NCBI GenBank assembly: GCA_044508215.1
Contig: JBIQID010000064.1
Coordinates: 1-16,709 of the forward strand
Direction: 5' to 3'
Origin: JAEZFI01 sp044508215
GTDB lineage: Bacteria; Actinomycetota; Acidimicrobiia; Acidimicrobiales; Microtrichaceae
DNA: 16,709 nt
In this document: positions 6,775 through 14,086 of the stretch, piece by piece
How positions within the stretch are numbered: position 1 is the stretch's first letter
Layout: the number at the start of each line of letters is the position of its first letter
Position numbers and translations under genes: made by a program
The notes under the pieces: generated by a model
Database searches by the model: none
Seen by the model: only the letters and a program-made list of their open reading frames with translations
What the model was told of the DNA's origin: nothing

Positions 6775-7884
6775 TCAGACGAGCTCCATGTACATGTCGA
6801 TGTAGAGCTGGGCGAGGTGCTCCATGGAGAAGCGAGCCGCCCGACGACGCCCGTGCTCCCGCAGCGCGTCGGCATGGGCGGGGTCGCCCAGCACCCGGTC
6901 GAGCGCCGCAGCGAGCGCCGGCGCGTCACCAGGCGGCGGCAGCTCGGCGGCCGCCGGCTCGCCGTCCAGCGGTCCGGCCACGCCGACGTATCCCTCGATC
7001 GCGGAGGCGACGACCGGAGCGCCGGCGGCCATCGCCTCGAGGAGGATCACGCCGAACGACTCGCCGCCGATCGCGGGAGAGCAGAAGACGTCGGCAGCCG
7101 CCATGCGCGAGTCGCGCTCGGCGTCGGGGATGCGGCCGAGCCACTGGAGGCGCTTGTCGTCGCGGTGACGTCGAGCGAGGTCGTCGGTCTCCGGCCCCTC
7201 GCCCGCCACCCACACCTCGAGGTCGTCGTCGGGGAGGTGGCGCATCGCCTCGAGGAGGACGGCGAGGCCCTTCCGCTCCTCGTGGCGGCCCACGAAGAGG
7301 ATGACCCTCCGCCCCTCGGGACGTTCCCACGGCTCGGCGGTGGCGAACCGCTCCACCTCGACGCCGTTGAAGAGCACCGACCACTCCCCGCGCACCGCCG
7401 GCTCGGCGAGCGCACGCGCCGCCGCCGACACCGCGACCCGGCGGTCGAGCCGCCGGCTGACCCGCTGCGCGAGCCAGCCGAGGTGGTCGTAGGCCGGCTG
7501 GTGGCCGGCAGCGTGGAAGGTGCCGACCGCGGGAGCCGTGCGCAAGAGCAGCGCCGTCACCGTCGGCCCGGGGCACAGCGGCTCGTGGAGGTGGACCACG
7601 TCGAAGTCCTCCTCCCAGAGCGCCCGGATCGTGCGGAGCTGCGCCGGCGTGTCGGGGGCCAGCGGCGCCATCGAGCCGTTCGCCGGGTTGAGGACGCTCT
7701 GGCCGAGCGGGATCACGCCCGCCTCGGGCGGCGGCCCGTCGCAGGGGGCGAGCACCCGGGCGTCGTGTCCGAGCTGCCGCATGGCGCGGGCGAGGCCGAG
7801 CACCTGGCCCTGCACGCCACCGGGGACCGAGAGGCTGTAGGGACAGACGATCCCGATCTTGAGCGGCCCGGACCGGCGGCTCAC
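6775..7884 (-). CDS. pimA: GT4 glycosyltransferase, PimA-like phosphatidylinositol mannosyltransferase
   Basis: A GT-B fold, GT4-family enzyme of 369 residues, likely to transfer mannose from GDP-mannose to the inositol ring of phosphatidylinositol at the inner membrane face, the first step of PIM synthesis. It begins KIGIVCPYSLSVPGGVQGQV, very close to mycobacterial PimA. Other matches are VVHLHEPLCPG, GTFHA with His124, FNGVEVERF, FVGRHEERKG with Arg200 and Lys205, and GGESFGVILLEAMAAG with Glu275 and Glu283 (the EX7E pair). The GTG start at 7884 overlaps the stop of the acyltransferase gene (GTGA). The order pgsA-patA-pimA matches mycobacteria and supports this over a generic glycosyltransferase. 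Substrate specificity is inferred, not seen. Confidence 0.87.
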   Translation of the reverse strand: MSRRSGPLKIGIVCPYSLSVPGGVQGQVLGLARAMRQLGHDARVLAPCDGPPPEAGVIPLGQSVLNPANGSMAPLAPDTPAQLRTIRALWEEDFDVVHLHEPLCPGPTVTALLLRTAPAVGTFHAAGHQPAYDHLGWLAQRVSRRLDRRVAVSAAARALAEPAVRGEWSVLFNGVEVERFATAEPWERPEGRRVILFVGRHEERKGLAVLLEAMRHLPDDDLEVWVAGEGPETDDLARRHRDDKRLQWLGRIPDAERDSRMAAADVFCSPAIGGESFGVILLEAMAAGAPVVASAIEGYVGVAGPLDGEPAAAELPPPGDAPALAAALDRVLGDPAHADALREHGRRRAARFSMEHLAQLYIDMYMELV

Positions 7885-8849
7885 CGCCGCCTGCTCCCCT
7901 CGTGCTCGGGGTCCTCGTCGGGCCGGGGACGGCCCAGCGCCTCGTGGTCGCTCGGCCAGTTCGGCTGCATGAGGTGCCACTGCTCGGGGGCGCGGCGGAT
8001 CAGCTCCTCGAGGCGATCGGCCAGCTCCTGGGTCACGCGCCGCACGTCCTCGCGGAACGAGTCGCGCCGGGTGGTGTCGAGCGGCGGGAGGACCACGCCG
8101 TGGATCCCGTCGCCCTTGAAGTACACGGCCGTGGGCAGCACCCTGCAGCCGCCCCTCAACCCCATCACGGCGGGCCCGGCGGGCAGGGTGGTCCGCTCGC
8201 CGAAGAAGGTGACCTCCACACCGGTCCCGGTGATGTCGCGGTCGGACAGCAGGCAGACGACCTGCTTCGCCGCAGCGGCGGCCGCCACCTCGGCAGCGGC
8301 CGTCGGCCCGAGCGGGATGATGTTCATCCCGAGCGACCGCCGGAAGTCCAAGAACCACTCGAACAGCTCGGGCGGGTCGAGTGCCTCGACCACCGCCGCC
8401 AGCTCCCAGCCTCTGACCCGCGTGATCCACGCTGCGGCCCACTCCCAACCACCGAGGTGGGGCAGGGCCAGCACGGGGCCGACGTCGTCCTCGGCCATCG
8501 CCGCCTCGAGGTGCTCGAGGCCGTCCACCGAGAAGCCCTTGGCGATCGCGTCGGGGGACAGCGAGGGGAGCCGCAGCGAGTCGTAGTAGTAGCGGCCGTA
8601 CGACTCGAAGGTCTGCGCCACCTTGGCGGCCAGCCGCGGACCGCGGAGGCCCGGCCCGTGGATGCGCTGGAGGTTCCGCTCCACGACGGCACGACGGTCG
8701 CCGGCGGCGAGGGACGCGCCGATCCCGGCCGCGGTCGTGATGCCGTTGCCGACGGGACGGGGGGTGAGGCGAGCGAGGAGCCCGCCCGCCTTGTACGCGC
8801 CGACCACCGCCCGGGCGCGGAGGCGTTCGATCTGTGGCGGTGCGCTCAC
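7881..8849 (-). CDS. patA: LpxL/HtrB-family acyltransferase, PatA-like (PIM acyltransferase)
   Basis: A 322-residue membrane-associated acyltransferase, likely to move a fatty acyl chain from acyl-CoA onto the mannose of phosphatidylinositol mannosides. The lysophospholipid acyltransferase motif HxxxxE is present as HLGGWE with His131 and Glu136. Further family landmarks are FESYGRYYYDSLRLP, CLLSDRDITGTG, VTFFGERTTLPAGPA (the substrate-site segment) and PEQWHLMQPNWPSD near the C-terminus, which resembles PatA. The GTG start at 8849 overlaps the pgsA stop, and the stop overlaps the pimA start, so the three are translated as a coupled unit. PatA is preferred to a lipid A acyltransferase because of the inositol-lipid neighbours and the actinobacterial background. 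The exact acceptor is inferred. Confidence 0.87.
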   Translation of the reverse strand: MSAPPQIERLRARAVVGAYKAGGLLARLTPRPVGNGITTAAGIGASLAAGDRRAVVERNLQRIHGPGLRGPRLAAKVAQTFESYGRYYYDSLRLPSLSPDAIAKGFSVDGLEHLEAAMAEDDVGPVLALPHLGGWEWAAAWITRVRGWELAAVVEALDPPELFEWFLDFRRSLGMNIIPLGPTAAAEVAAAAAAKQVVCLLSDRDITGTGVEVTFFGERTTLPAGPAVMGLRGGCRVLPTAVYFKGDGIHGVVLPPLDTTRRDSFREDVRRVTQELADRLEELIRRAPEQWHLMQPNWPSDHEALGRPRPDEDPEHEGSRRR

Positions 8850-9556
8850 CGTGGCCGGCGGCGAGCGCCGATGCGCTCCCTTCCGGCAGCGCGGCGTGCC
8901 CGCCAGCGCTCGGCCGCGGAGGTCTCGCCGACACGGGCGGCACGGCGACGGCTGCGCACGGTGGTGCGGCGCAGCGGCACCGACGCCTGGCGCCACACGG
9001 CGACGAACCGCTGGCCCGCGGTGACCACGTTGAGGGCCAGGAGCACCCACATGACACCGATCAGGAGCGAGGGGAAGAGGAGGCCCAGGCCGAGGAGGAT
9101 GAACCGCTCGGCACGCTCGACGATGCCCACGTGGGCGTCGAAGCCGAGTGCGTCGGCCTTGGCCCGGATGTAGCTGACGACCGAGGCGGAGACGTACACC
9201 GCGAACGGCAGCAGCGGCAGCGGACCGTCGGAGATCGTCGTGAAGTACCAGGCGACGCCGCCGAAGAGCAGGGCGTCGGTGACCCGGTCGGTGACCGAGT
9301 CCAAGAAGGCGCCACGGGGGTTCGCCGAGCCCGACGCCTTGGCGACCGCGCCGTCGATCAGGTCGGGGATCCCGCAGAGGATCATGAAGAGGAGGCCCAG
9401 GCTGAGCCAGCCCTGGCCCATGACGACCGCGAACGCGACCGCCATGACGAGGCCCACGACCGTGATCGCATCGGCGGACACGCCGGTGCGCTTCACGCTC
9501 TGCCCGACAGGACGGACCCACGCTTCGATGTTCGAACGGAACTGCCCATCCAGCAT
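8846..9556 (-). CDS. pgsA: CDP-alcohol phosphatidyltransferase, PgsA/phosphatidylinositol phosphate synthase-like
   Basis: An integral membrane enzyme of 236 residues, probably joining CDP-diacylglycerol and inositol phosphate to give phosphatidylinositol phosphate. Multiple hydrophobic helices are visible in residues 28-170. The CDP-alcohol signature reads D65-x2-D68-G69-x2-A72-K73-x8-G82-x3-D86-x3-D90, with all four metal-binding aspartates. The usual AR is AK, a conservative change worth noting. The C-terminal 50 residues are very rich in Arg. The ATG at 9556 was chosen because GGAGG lies six nt upstream; an upstream TTG at 9574 would overlap that site. Assignment to the inositol (Rv2612c-like) branch rests on its position before patA and pimA; plain phosphatidylglycerol phosphate synthase is the alternative. 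Confidence 0.87.
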   Translation of the reverse strand: MLDGQFRSNIEAWVRPVGQSVKRTGVSADAITVVGLVMAVAFAVVMGQGWLSLGLLFMILCGIPDLIDGAVAKASGSANPRGAFLDSVTDRVTDALLFGGVAWYFTTISDGPLPLLPFAVYVSASVVSYIRAKADALGFDAHVGIVERAERFILLGLGLLFPSLLIGVMWVLLALNVVTAGQRFVAVWRQASVPLRRTTVRSRRRAARVGETSAAERWRARRAAGRERIGARRRPR

Positions 9557-9587
9557 GGGGGCGCCTCCTAGCAAGAGCGAGCAGAGT

Positions 9588-9603
9588 GCTAGCTGCAGTT
9601 AGC
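9588..9603. promoter_or_regulatory. Near-palindrome upstream of pgsA
   Basis: GCTAGCTGCAGTTAGC is a 16-bp inverted repeat with one mismatched pair, about 32 bp before the pgsA start. It could be an operator or part of the promoter. On the minus strand TACGCT, a weak -10 candidate, partly overlaps it. The 221-bp gap 9557-9777 otherwise holds a small hairpin at 9635-9652 and a second copy of the 22-bp repeat. Confidence 0.3.
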
Positions 9604-9739
9604 GTATCGTGCTCTGGGGTTCATGGTAGAGCAGCCCGGCAGATCTTCCGGGTTTCCCGCTCGCCGTACATCCGCACACGTCCCAGCGACCGAGCAGCCG
9701 GGTAGCGGAGGACGAAGAAGCGAGCGCCAGCGAGCGAAG

Positions 9740-9763
9740 CTGAGCCGGAGCTGGCCCGGCTCA
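9740..9763. repeat. 22-bp hairpin repeat, copy 2 (after the membrane-protein gene)
   Basis: Bases 9740-9761 are identical to the reverse complement of 1194-1215. Here the stem is longer: TGAGCCGG (9741-9748), a 7-nt loop, CCGGCTCA (9756-9763). It lies 14 bp past the stop of the gene ending at 9778, a place fitting a terminator. Just before it on the plus strand AGCGAGCG occurs twice (9719-9738 region). Confidence 0.55.
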
Positions 9764-9777
9764 ATGGGACAGCCGGT

Positions 9778-10508
9778 TCAAGCGTGGGCGGCCCAGTCCT
9801 CGGGGTTCGCCTCGGAGAACTGCTCGAGCACCTCGCCGGTCACGCCGTCGANNNNNNNNNNNNNNNNNNNNNNNNNNNNNNNNNNNNNNNNNNNNNNNNN
9901 NNNNNNNNNNNNNNNNNNNNNNNNNNNNNNNNNNNNNNNNNNNNNNNNNNNTCCTCGGGGTTCGCCTCGGAGAACTGCTCGAGCACCTCGCCGGTCACGC
10001 CGTCGACGATGACCATCCCCCGGCGGAGCGGCGGGTTCTCCGCCGAGTACACGAGCAGCCGCCACACCGGACGGCTGGCGAGCCCACGCCACGACATCTG
10101 CGCCGAGGCGTGGCCCACGGGGAACCCCACCGCTGCGTTCGCGGCGACGAGCGCCTCCCCCTCGTCGATGCGCAGCGAGCGACCGGCGTAGAACCCGTAC
10201 GCGGCGAAGAGCACCAACAGCACGCCCGCCGTGGCGAGGCCGCTGTTCACGAACGGGCTCGGGTCGCGGGCGACCGTGAGCGCGATGCACGCAGCGCCGA
10301 TCAGCAGGTACAGGACCGCGGGGATGCGCCGCCGGTTGTTGTCCGGGAACGTGATCGGCCCGGCGAGGGCCGGCTGGAGGTCCTCGGGGAGCTCGTCGAC
10401 CACCTCGGCGTCGGAGACGGCCTCGTCGCCCGCCTCGCGCTCGGCGACCTCGGTGTCCTCCACCTGGGCGGGGATGTCGGGGTCACGCTCGTCGGCCACG
10501 TCACCCAT
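9778..10508 (-). CDS. Conserved membrane protein of unknown function, split by an assembly gap
   Basis: The reading frame is interrupted by 100 N. The duplicated 55 bp on either side of the gap keep coding the same residues (VTGEVLEQFSEANPED). If the gap and one copy (155 bp in all) are removed, the frame closes exactly and gives a 191-residue protein ending PEDWAAHA, with the stop at 9778. The N-terminus (1-48) is very acidic, followed by NNRRRIP, two membrane segments (about 63-80 and 90-107), and a soluble C-terminal domain ending in MVIVDGVTGEVLEQF, which recalls the end of PepSY-like repeats. I do not recognise the family. The ATG overlaps the end of the HIT gene by eight bases, so it belongs to the thrS-HIT operon. 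Confidence 0.75.
9797..9851. repeat. 55-bp contig-end duplication, left copy
   Basis: Fifty-five bases, beginning TCCTCGGGGTTCGCC, identical to 9952-10006. It ends exactly where the N run begins. The equal length and exact abutment to the gap mark it as two overlapping contig ends that were not merged, a length often used as an assembly k-mer, rather than a biological repeat. Confidence 0.9.
9852..9951. other. Scaffold gap (100 N)
   Basis: Exactly one hundred N, the conventional size for a gap of unknown length. The flanking duplication implies that no real sequence is missing; the contigs overlap by 55 bp instead. Confidence 0.97.
9952..10006. repeat. 55-bp contig-end duplication, right copy
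   Basis: Identical to 9797-9851, starting directly after the last N. In the true genome only one copy is expected. Confidence 0.9.
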
Positions 10509-11046
10509 CCTCGCATCGGCGCTCGGCCTCGTCCCAAGCGGCCCGCAGCGAGGCCCACGCAGCGTCCAACGACACCGAGTGGACCCGCGTGGAGCCGGTG
10601 GAGGACATGAAGTTCGTGTCGCCCTGCCACCTCGGCACGCAGTGGACGTGGAGGTGGTCCGCCTGGGAGCCGCCCGCGGCCGACCCGAGGTTCAGTCCCA
10701 CGTTCACGGCGTGGCAGCGCATCGCCAGCTTCTGGGCCACGACGCAGGTGCGGACGGTCTGCCACAGCTCGGTGTGGGTCGCCTCGTCGAGGTCCTCGAG
10801 GTCGGCGATCGGTTCGTACGGGAGCACCAGCGCGTGGCCGGAGGTGTAGGGGAACTTGTTGAGCAGCACGAAGGTGCGCGGACCGCGCCACACCAGGTGC
10901 TTCTCCTCGTCGGTCCCATCCGCGGCCAGGATCCGCTCGAACAGCGTCCCCTCGATGCCGTCGAGGGCCAGCTGCTCGCGCTCGGCCGCGGCACCGGTCA
11001 CGTACCGGCCCCGCCAGGTGGCCCAGAGGTGGTCGACGCCGTGCAT
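10501..11046 (-). CDS. HIT-domain protein, Ap4A phosphorylase-like
   Basis: A cytosolic nucleotide-binding hydrolase or phosphorylase of 181 residues in the histidine triad family. The triad reads H131-L-H133-V-H135 within QADHLHVHCVPRWQGDTNF. Upstream parts are also typical: FVLLNKFPYTSGHALVLPY (59-77) and NVGLNLGSAAGG (115-126). The wording of the triad and its flanks is close to mycobacterial Rv2613c, described as an Ap4A phosphorylase, which also sits between thrS and pgsA. The ATG at 11046 follows the thrS stop by eight bp and lacks a clear ribosome site, so it probably relies on coupling to thrS. Threonyl-tRNA synthetases can make Ap4A as a side product, so the neighbourhood is functionally sensible (inference). 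Confidence 0.9.
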   Translation of the reverse strand: MHGVDHLWATWRGRYVTGAAAEREQLALDGIEGTLFERILAADGTDEEKHLVWRGPRTFVLLNKFPYTSGHALVLPYEPIADLEDLDEATHTELWQTVRTCVVAQKLAMRCHAVNVGLNLGSAAGGSQADHLHVHCVPRWQGDTNFMSSTGSTRVHSVSLDAAWASLRAAWDEAERRCEDG

Positions 11047-11054
11047 CGGCGGGA

Positions 11055-13034
11055 TCAGCGGCCGGCCACGTCGGCGGCGAGGCGCTCGAGGAACGCGTCG
11101 ACCGGGACGCCACGCTCGACCTCCCCGCCCCGCGGGTTCACGCCCACGGTCCCGCCCGCCACGTCGTCGTCGCCCACCACGAGCACGTAGGGGATCTTCT
11201 CCCCCTTCGCCCGCCGGATGCGGCTGCCGAGCGTGTCGTCGGCCGCCACGACGTCGACCCGAGCGCCCTCCGCCTCGAAGCGGGACGCCAGCGTCCGCGC
11301 GTACTCGTCGTGGGAGTCGGCGACCGGGAGCAAGCGGACCTGCACCGGCGCCAGCCAGGTGGGGAACGCACCGGCGTAGTGCTCGAGGAGCACGGCGAAG
11401 AAGCGCTCCACCGAGCCGAACAGGGCCCGATGGATCATCACCGGGCGGTGGCGCTCGCCGTCGCTGCCGACGTACTCCAGCCCGAACCGCTGCGGCAGCA
11501 TCAGGTCGACCTGGATCGTCGACATCTGCCACGAGCGCCCGATGGCGTCGCGCACCTGGACGGAGATCTTCGGGGCGTAGAACGCTCCCCCGCCCGGGTC
11601 CATCACCAGCTCGAGGTCCTTCGCGGTGGCGGCCCGGCGCAGCGCCTCGGTGGCCTCCTCCCACTCCTCCTCGGTGCCGATGGCCTTGCCCTCGGGGCGC
11701 GTGGACAGCTCGAGGTAGAAGTCGTCGAGGCCGTAGTCGCGCAGCAGGTCCAGCACGAAGTCGAGGAGCGAGGAGATCTCCTCCTCCATCTGCTCCTTCG
11801 TGGTGAAGATGTGCGCGTCGTCCTGGGCGAACCCCCGCGCCCGGGTGAGGCCGTGCAGCACACCCGACTTCTCGTACCGGTAGACCGAACCGAACTCGAA
11901 GAGGCGCAACGGCAGGTCGCGGTAGCTCCGCATCCTCGACCGGTAGATCAGGATGTGGAACGGGCAGTTCATCGGCTTGAGGTAGTACGACGTGCCCGGC
12001 TGGCCTTCCTCGTGGTCCAGCTCCATCGGGGGGTACATGCCCTCGGCGTACCACTCGAGGTGGCCCGAGGTCTGGAACAGCTCGCCCTTCGAGATGTGCG
12101 GCGAGTACACGAACTCGTAGCCCGCCTCCTCGTGGCGGCGGCGCGAGTAGTCCTCCATCAGCCGGCGGATGATCCCGCCCTTCGGGTGGAAGACCGCGAG
12201 GCCCGAGCCGATCTCCTCCGGGAAGCTGAAGAGGTCCAGCTCGGCCCCGAGCTTGCGGTGGTCGCGCTTTTGGGCCTCCTCCAGGCGGTGCAGGTGCGCG
12301 GCGAGGTCCTTCTTGGTCGCCCACGCCGTGCCGTAGATCCGCTGCAGCATCGGGTTGGACTCGCTGCCGCGGAAGTACGCGCCGGCGACCCGCATCAGCT
12401 TGAAGTGCCCGAGGCGGCCGGTGGACGGCACGTGCGGGCCGCGGCACATGTCGACGAAGTCACGGTCGCCCGCCGTGTTCCGGTAGAAGCTGATCGTCTC
12501 GCCGCCGCCGACCTCGCCCTCGCTGTCGTCGCCCTCCGCGGCACGGTCCATGAACGCCCGCTTGTACGGGTGGTCCGCCATCAGCTCGCGGGCCTCCCCG
12601 AGTGGCAGCTCGAAGCGCTCGAAGGGCTGGTCGGCCGCCACGATCTCGCGCATGCGCGCCTCGATCCGCTCGAGGTCCGCGTCGGTGAACGTGGCCCCTC
12701 CGGGCAGCTCGAAGTCGTAGTAGAAGCCGTCCTCGATCGCAGGGCCGCCGGCGAACGTGGCGCCCGGCCACATGTCGAGCACCGCCTGGGCGAGCACGTG
12801 CGCCGTCGAGTGGCGGAGGTGCTCGAGGGCGTCGGGGTCGCGGTCGGTGATGATCCGCACCTTGGCCCCGTCGTGGAGCGGCGCGGCGAGGTCGGTCGGC
12901 TCGCCGTCGACCTCCACGGCGATGGCCGCTCGAGCCAGACCCGGGCCGATCGAGGCGGCCAGGTCGGTGCCGGTCGACCCCTCGGGAAGGGATCGTTCGG
13001 AACCGTCGGGCAGCGTGATGGTCAGCTCGGCCAT
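11055..13034 (-). CDS. thrS: Threonine--tRNA ligase
   Basis: Class II synthetase of 659 residues charging tRNA-Thr. Domains in order: TGS (1-62); editing domain with H75-STA-H79, and Cys197/His201 in DMCRGPH; catalytic core from about 265; anticodon-binding domain from about 565. Zinc ligands are Cys357 (MNCPFH), His408 (DDAHIF) and His535 (MIHRALFGS). Class II motif 2 is RYEKSGVLHGLTRARGF and motif 3 lies in ALFGSVERFF. The ATG at 13034 is preferred over a GTG at 13043 because TAGCGT lies exactly seven nt upstream of it, giving a probable leaderless mRNA, while the GTG would fall inside that box. Its stop lies eight bp before the HIT gene. No T-box-like leader fits in the 48 bp upstream. Confidence 0.98.
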   Translation of the reverse strand: MAELTITLPDGSERSLPEGSTGTDLAASIGPGLARAAIAVEVDGEPTDLAAPLHDGAKVRIITDRDPDALEHLRHSTAHVLAQAVLDMWPGATFAGGPAIEDGFYYDFELPGGATFTDADLERIEARMREIVAADQPFERFELPLGEARELMADHPYKRAFMDRAAEGDDSEGEVGGGETISFYRNTAGDRDFVDMCRGPHVPSTGRLGHFKLMRVAGAYFRGSESNPMLQRIYGTAWATKKDLAAHLHRLEEAQKRDHRKLGAELDLFSFPEEIGSGLAVFHPKGGIIRRLMEDYSRRRHEEAGYEFVYSPHISKGELFQTSGHLEWYAEGMYPPMELDHEEGQPGTSYYLKPMNCPFHILIYRSRMRSYRDLPLRLFEFGSVYRYEKSGVLHGLTRARGFAQDDAHIFTTKEQMEEEISSLLDFVLDLLRDYGLDDFYLELSTRPEGKAIGTEEEWEEATEALRRAATAKDLELVMDPGGGAFYAPKISVQVRDAIGRSWQMSTIQVDLMLPQRFGLEYVGSDGERHRPVMIHRALFGSVERFFAVLLEHYAGAFPTWLAPVQVRLLPVADSHDEYARTLASRFEAEGARVDVVAADDTLGSRIRRAKGEKIPYVLVVGDDDVAGGTVGVNPRGGEVERGVPVDAFLERLAADVAGR

Positions 13035-13041
13035 GGGAGCC

Positions 13042-13047
13042 ACGCTA
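13042..13047 (-). promoter_or_regulatory. Candidate -10 box of thrS (leaderless type)
   Basis: TAGCGT on the minus strand, seven nt before the ATG, with no Shine-Dalgarno between. This spacing places the transcription start at the A of the start codon. No -35 match is seen. Confidence 0.45.
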
Positions 13048-13082
13048 CCGGCGGGCCCGGACCTCCCCGGAAAGGGATGCGG

Positions 13083-13991
13083 CTACAGGTCGACCAGGTC
13101 GACGAGCGGGCGCACCTGCAGCACCGATTGGCTGGAGCGGATCGCCTCCTGCTCCTGGCCCCCGCCCTCCTGCTCGGCTGCGTCACGTCCCTCGATGTCG
13201 GGCAGGGCCGCTCCGGCGGTGGACGCACCGCCGGCCGCCGACGCGGCGACGGTGGGCACCGCCTCCGGCTTGGGCCCGATGACCGCCGGCCCGGTGGGGA
13301 GCGTCTCGTGCCGCTTCGTCGCGTAGGTGTCGACGTACTCCTGGCCCGACAGCTCGCGGATCGAGAACATCACCTCGTCGGTGATCTGCCGGAGCACCAG
13401 GCGGTCGCTCGAGCGGTCCTGGTAGCGGCTGACGTCGATCGGCTCGCCGAAGCGGATCGTCACCTCCATGAACGGCCGCGGCAGCTTGGCGTCGGGCGGC
13501 TGCACCTCGGTGGCGCCGATGATCCCGACGGGGACGATCGGGCAGCCGGTGCGCAGGGCGAGGCGGGCGACGCCGGTGTGGCCCTTGTGCAGCAGCCCCG
13601 TGCGGGAGCGGGTGCCCTCCGGGTAGATGCCGAACAGCTCGCCCGCCTCGAGCACGCCCGCGGCGGCGTCGAGCGCTGCCTTCGAGGCGTCGCCACCGGA
13701 GCGGTCGATCGGGATCATCCCGAGCGCGGGGAAGAGCTTCTTGGTCTTCCAGTCGTCGAGGTACTCGGCCTTGCCCACGTACGTGACGCGCCTCGGCAGG
13801 ACCAGCGGCACGAAGAAGCTGTCGAGCACCGACGTGTGGTTGGGCGCGATGAGCGCCCCACCGGTCTCGGGGACGTTCTCGAGGCCCTCGGTGTGGACGC
13901 GCCAGGTGAACCGGAAGATCGGCGTGAGCACCCATCGAGCGACGGTCTGGATGCTCCCCGGTCGCGGGTGGGGCGCAGTCGTCTCGGTCAT
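13083..13991 (-). CDS. PlsC-type 1-acyl-glycerol-3-phosphate acyltransferase
   Basis: A 302-residue acyltransferase of the PlsC/LPLAT family, expected to transfer an acyl group to lysophosphatidic acid or a related lipid at the inner membrane face. Motif I is NHTSVLD (His52, Asp57), motif II around GMIPIDRSGGD, motif III YPEGTRSRTG (Glu125-Arg128), and motif IV IVPVGIIGA. The fold ends near residue 220. The last 70 residues form an Ala/Gly/Pro/Glu-rich tail not required by the family. The ATG at 13991 has AAGGGGG about 5-6 nt upstream. It lies 48 bp before thrS, which seems to have its own start signal. Which lyso-lipid it uses cannot be read from sequence. Confidence 0.88.
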   Translation of the reverse strand: MTETTAPHPRPGSIQTVARWVLTPIFRFTWRVHTEGLENVPETGGALIAPNHTSVLDSFFVPLVLPRRVTYVGKAEYLDDWKTKKLFPALGMIPIDRSGGDASKAALDAAAGVLEAGELFGIYPEGTRSRTGLLHKGHTGVARLALRTGCPIVPVGIIGATEVQPPDAKLPRPFMEVTIRFGEPIDVSRYQDRSSDRLVLRQITDEVMFSIRELSGQEYVDTYATKRHETLPTGPAVIGPKPEAVPTVAASAAGGASTAGAALPDIEGRDAAEQEGGGQEQEAIRSSQSVLQVRPLVDLVDL

Positions 13992-14027
13992 GTCCACCCC
14001 CTTCGCGGTCCGGCCTCCGCTCAGTCT

Positions 14028-14056
14028 CGCGTATCGAGCGGCTCCGAGGAGCGCAA
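14028..14056 (-). promoter_or_regulatory. Weak sigma-70-like promoter upstream of plsC-type gene
   Basis: TTGCGC (14051-14056) and TACGCG (14028-14033) on the minus strand are separated by 17 bp, 37 bp before the ATG. The -10 is poor (no final T), so this is only a candidate. Confidence 0.3.
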
Positions 14057-14086
14057 ATCCGCTGCGACGGAGTTCACACCGCCGTC

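Noticed and set aside
9618..9660. tRNA-like text (GTTCATGGTAGAGC as a D-arm, then a CCCGG/CCGGG hairpin)
   Set aside because: The anticodon-like loop has 8 nt, and there is no T-arm or matching acceptor stem. I consider it chance resemblance or, at most, a worn fragment.
9797..10006. A biological 55-bp direct repeat around an insertion
   Set aside because: Both copies abut the N run exactly and the gap has the conventional 100 N. Contig-end overlap explains it better than a target duplication or recombination site.
13035..13082. T-box or other riboswitch before thrS
   Set aside because: Only 48 bp separate the upstream stop from the start codon, and a -10-like box sits seven nt before the ATG, leaving no room for a structured leader.
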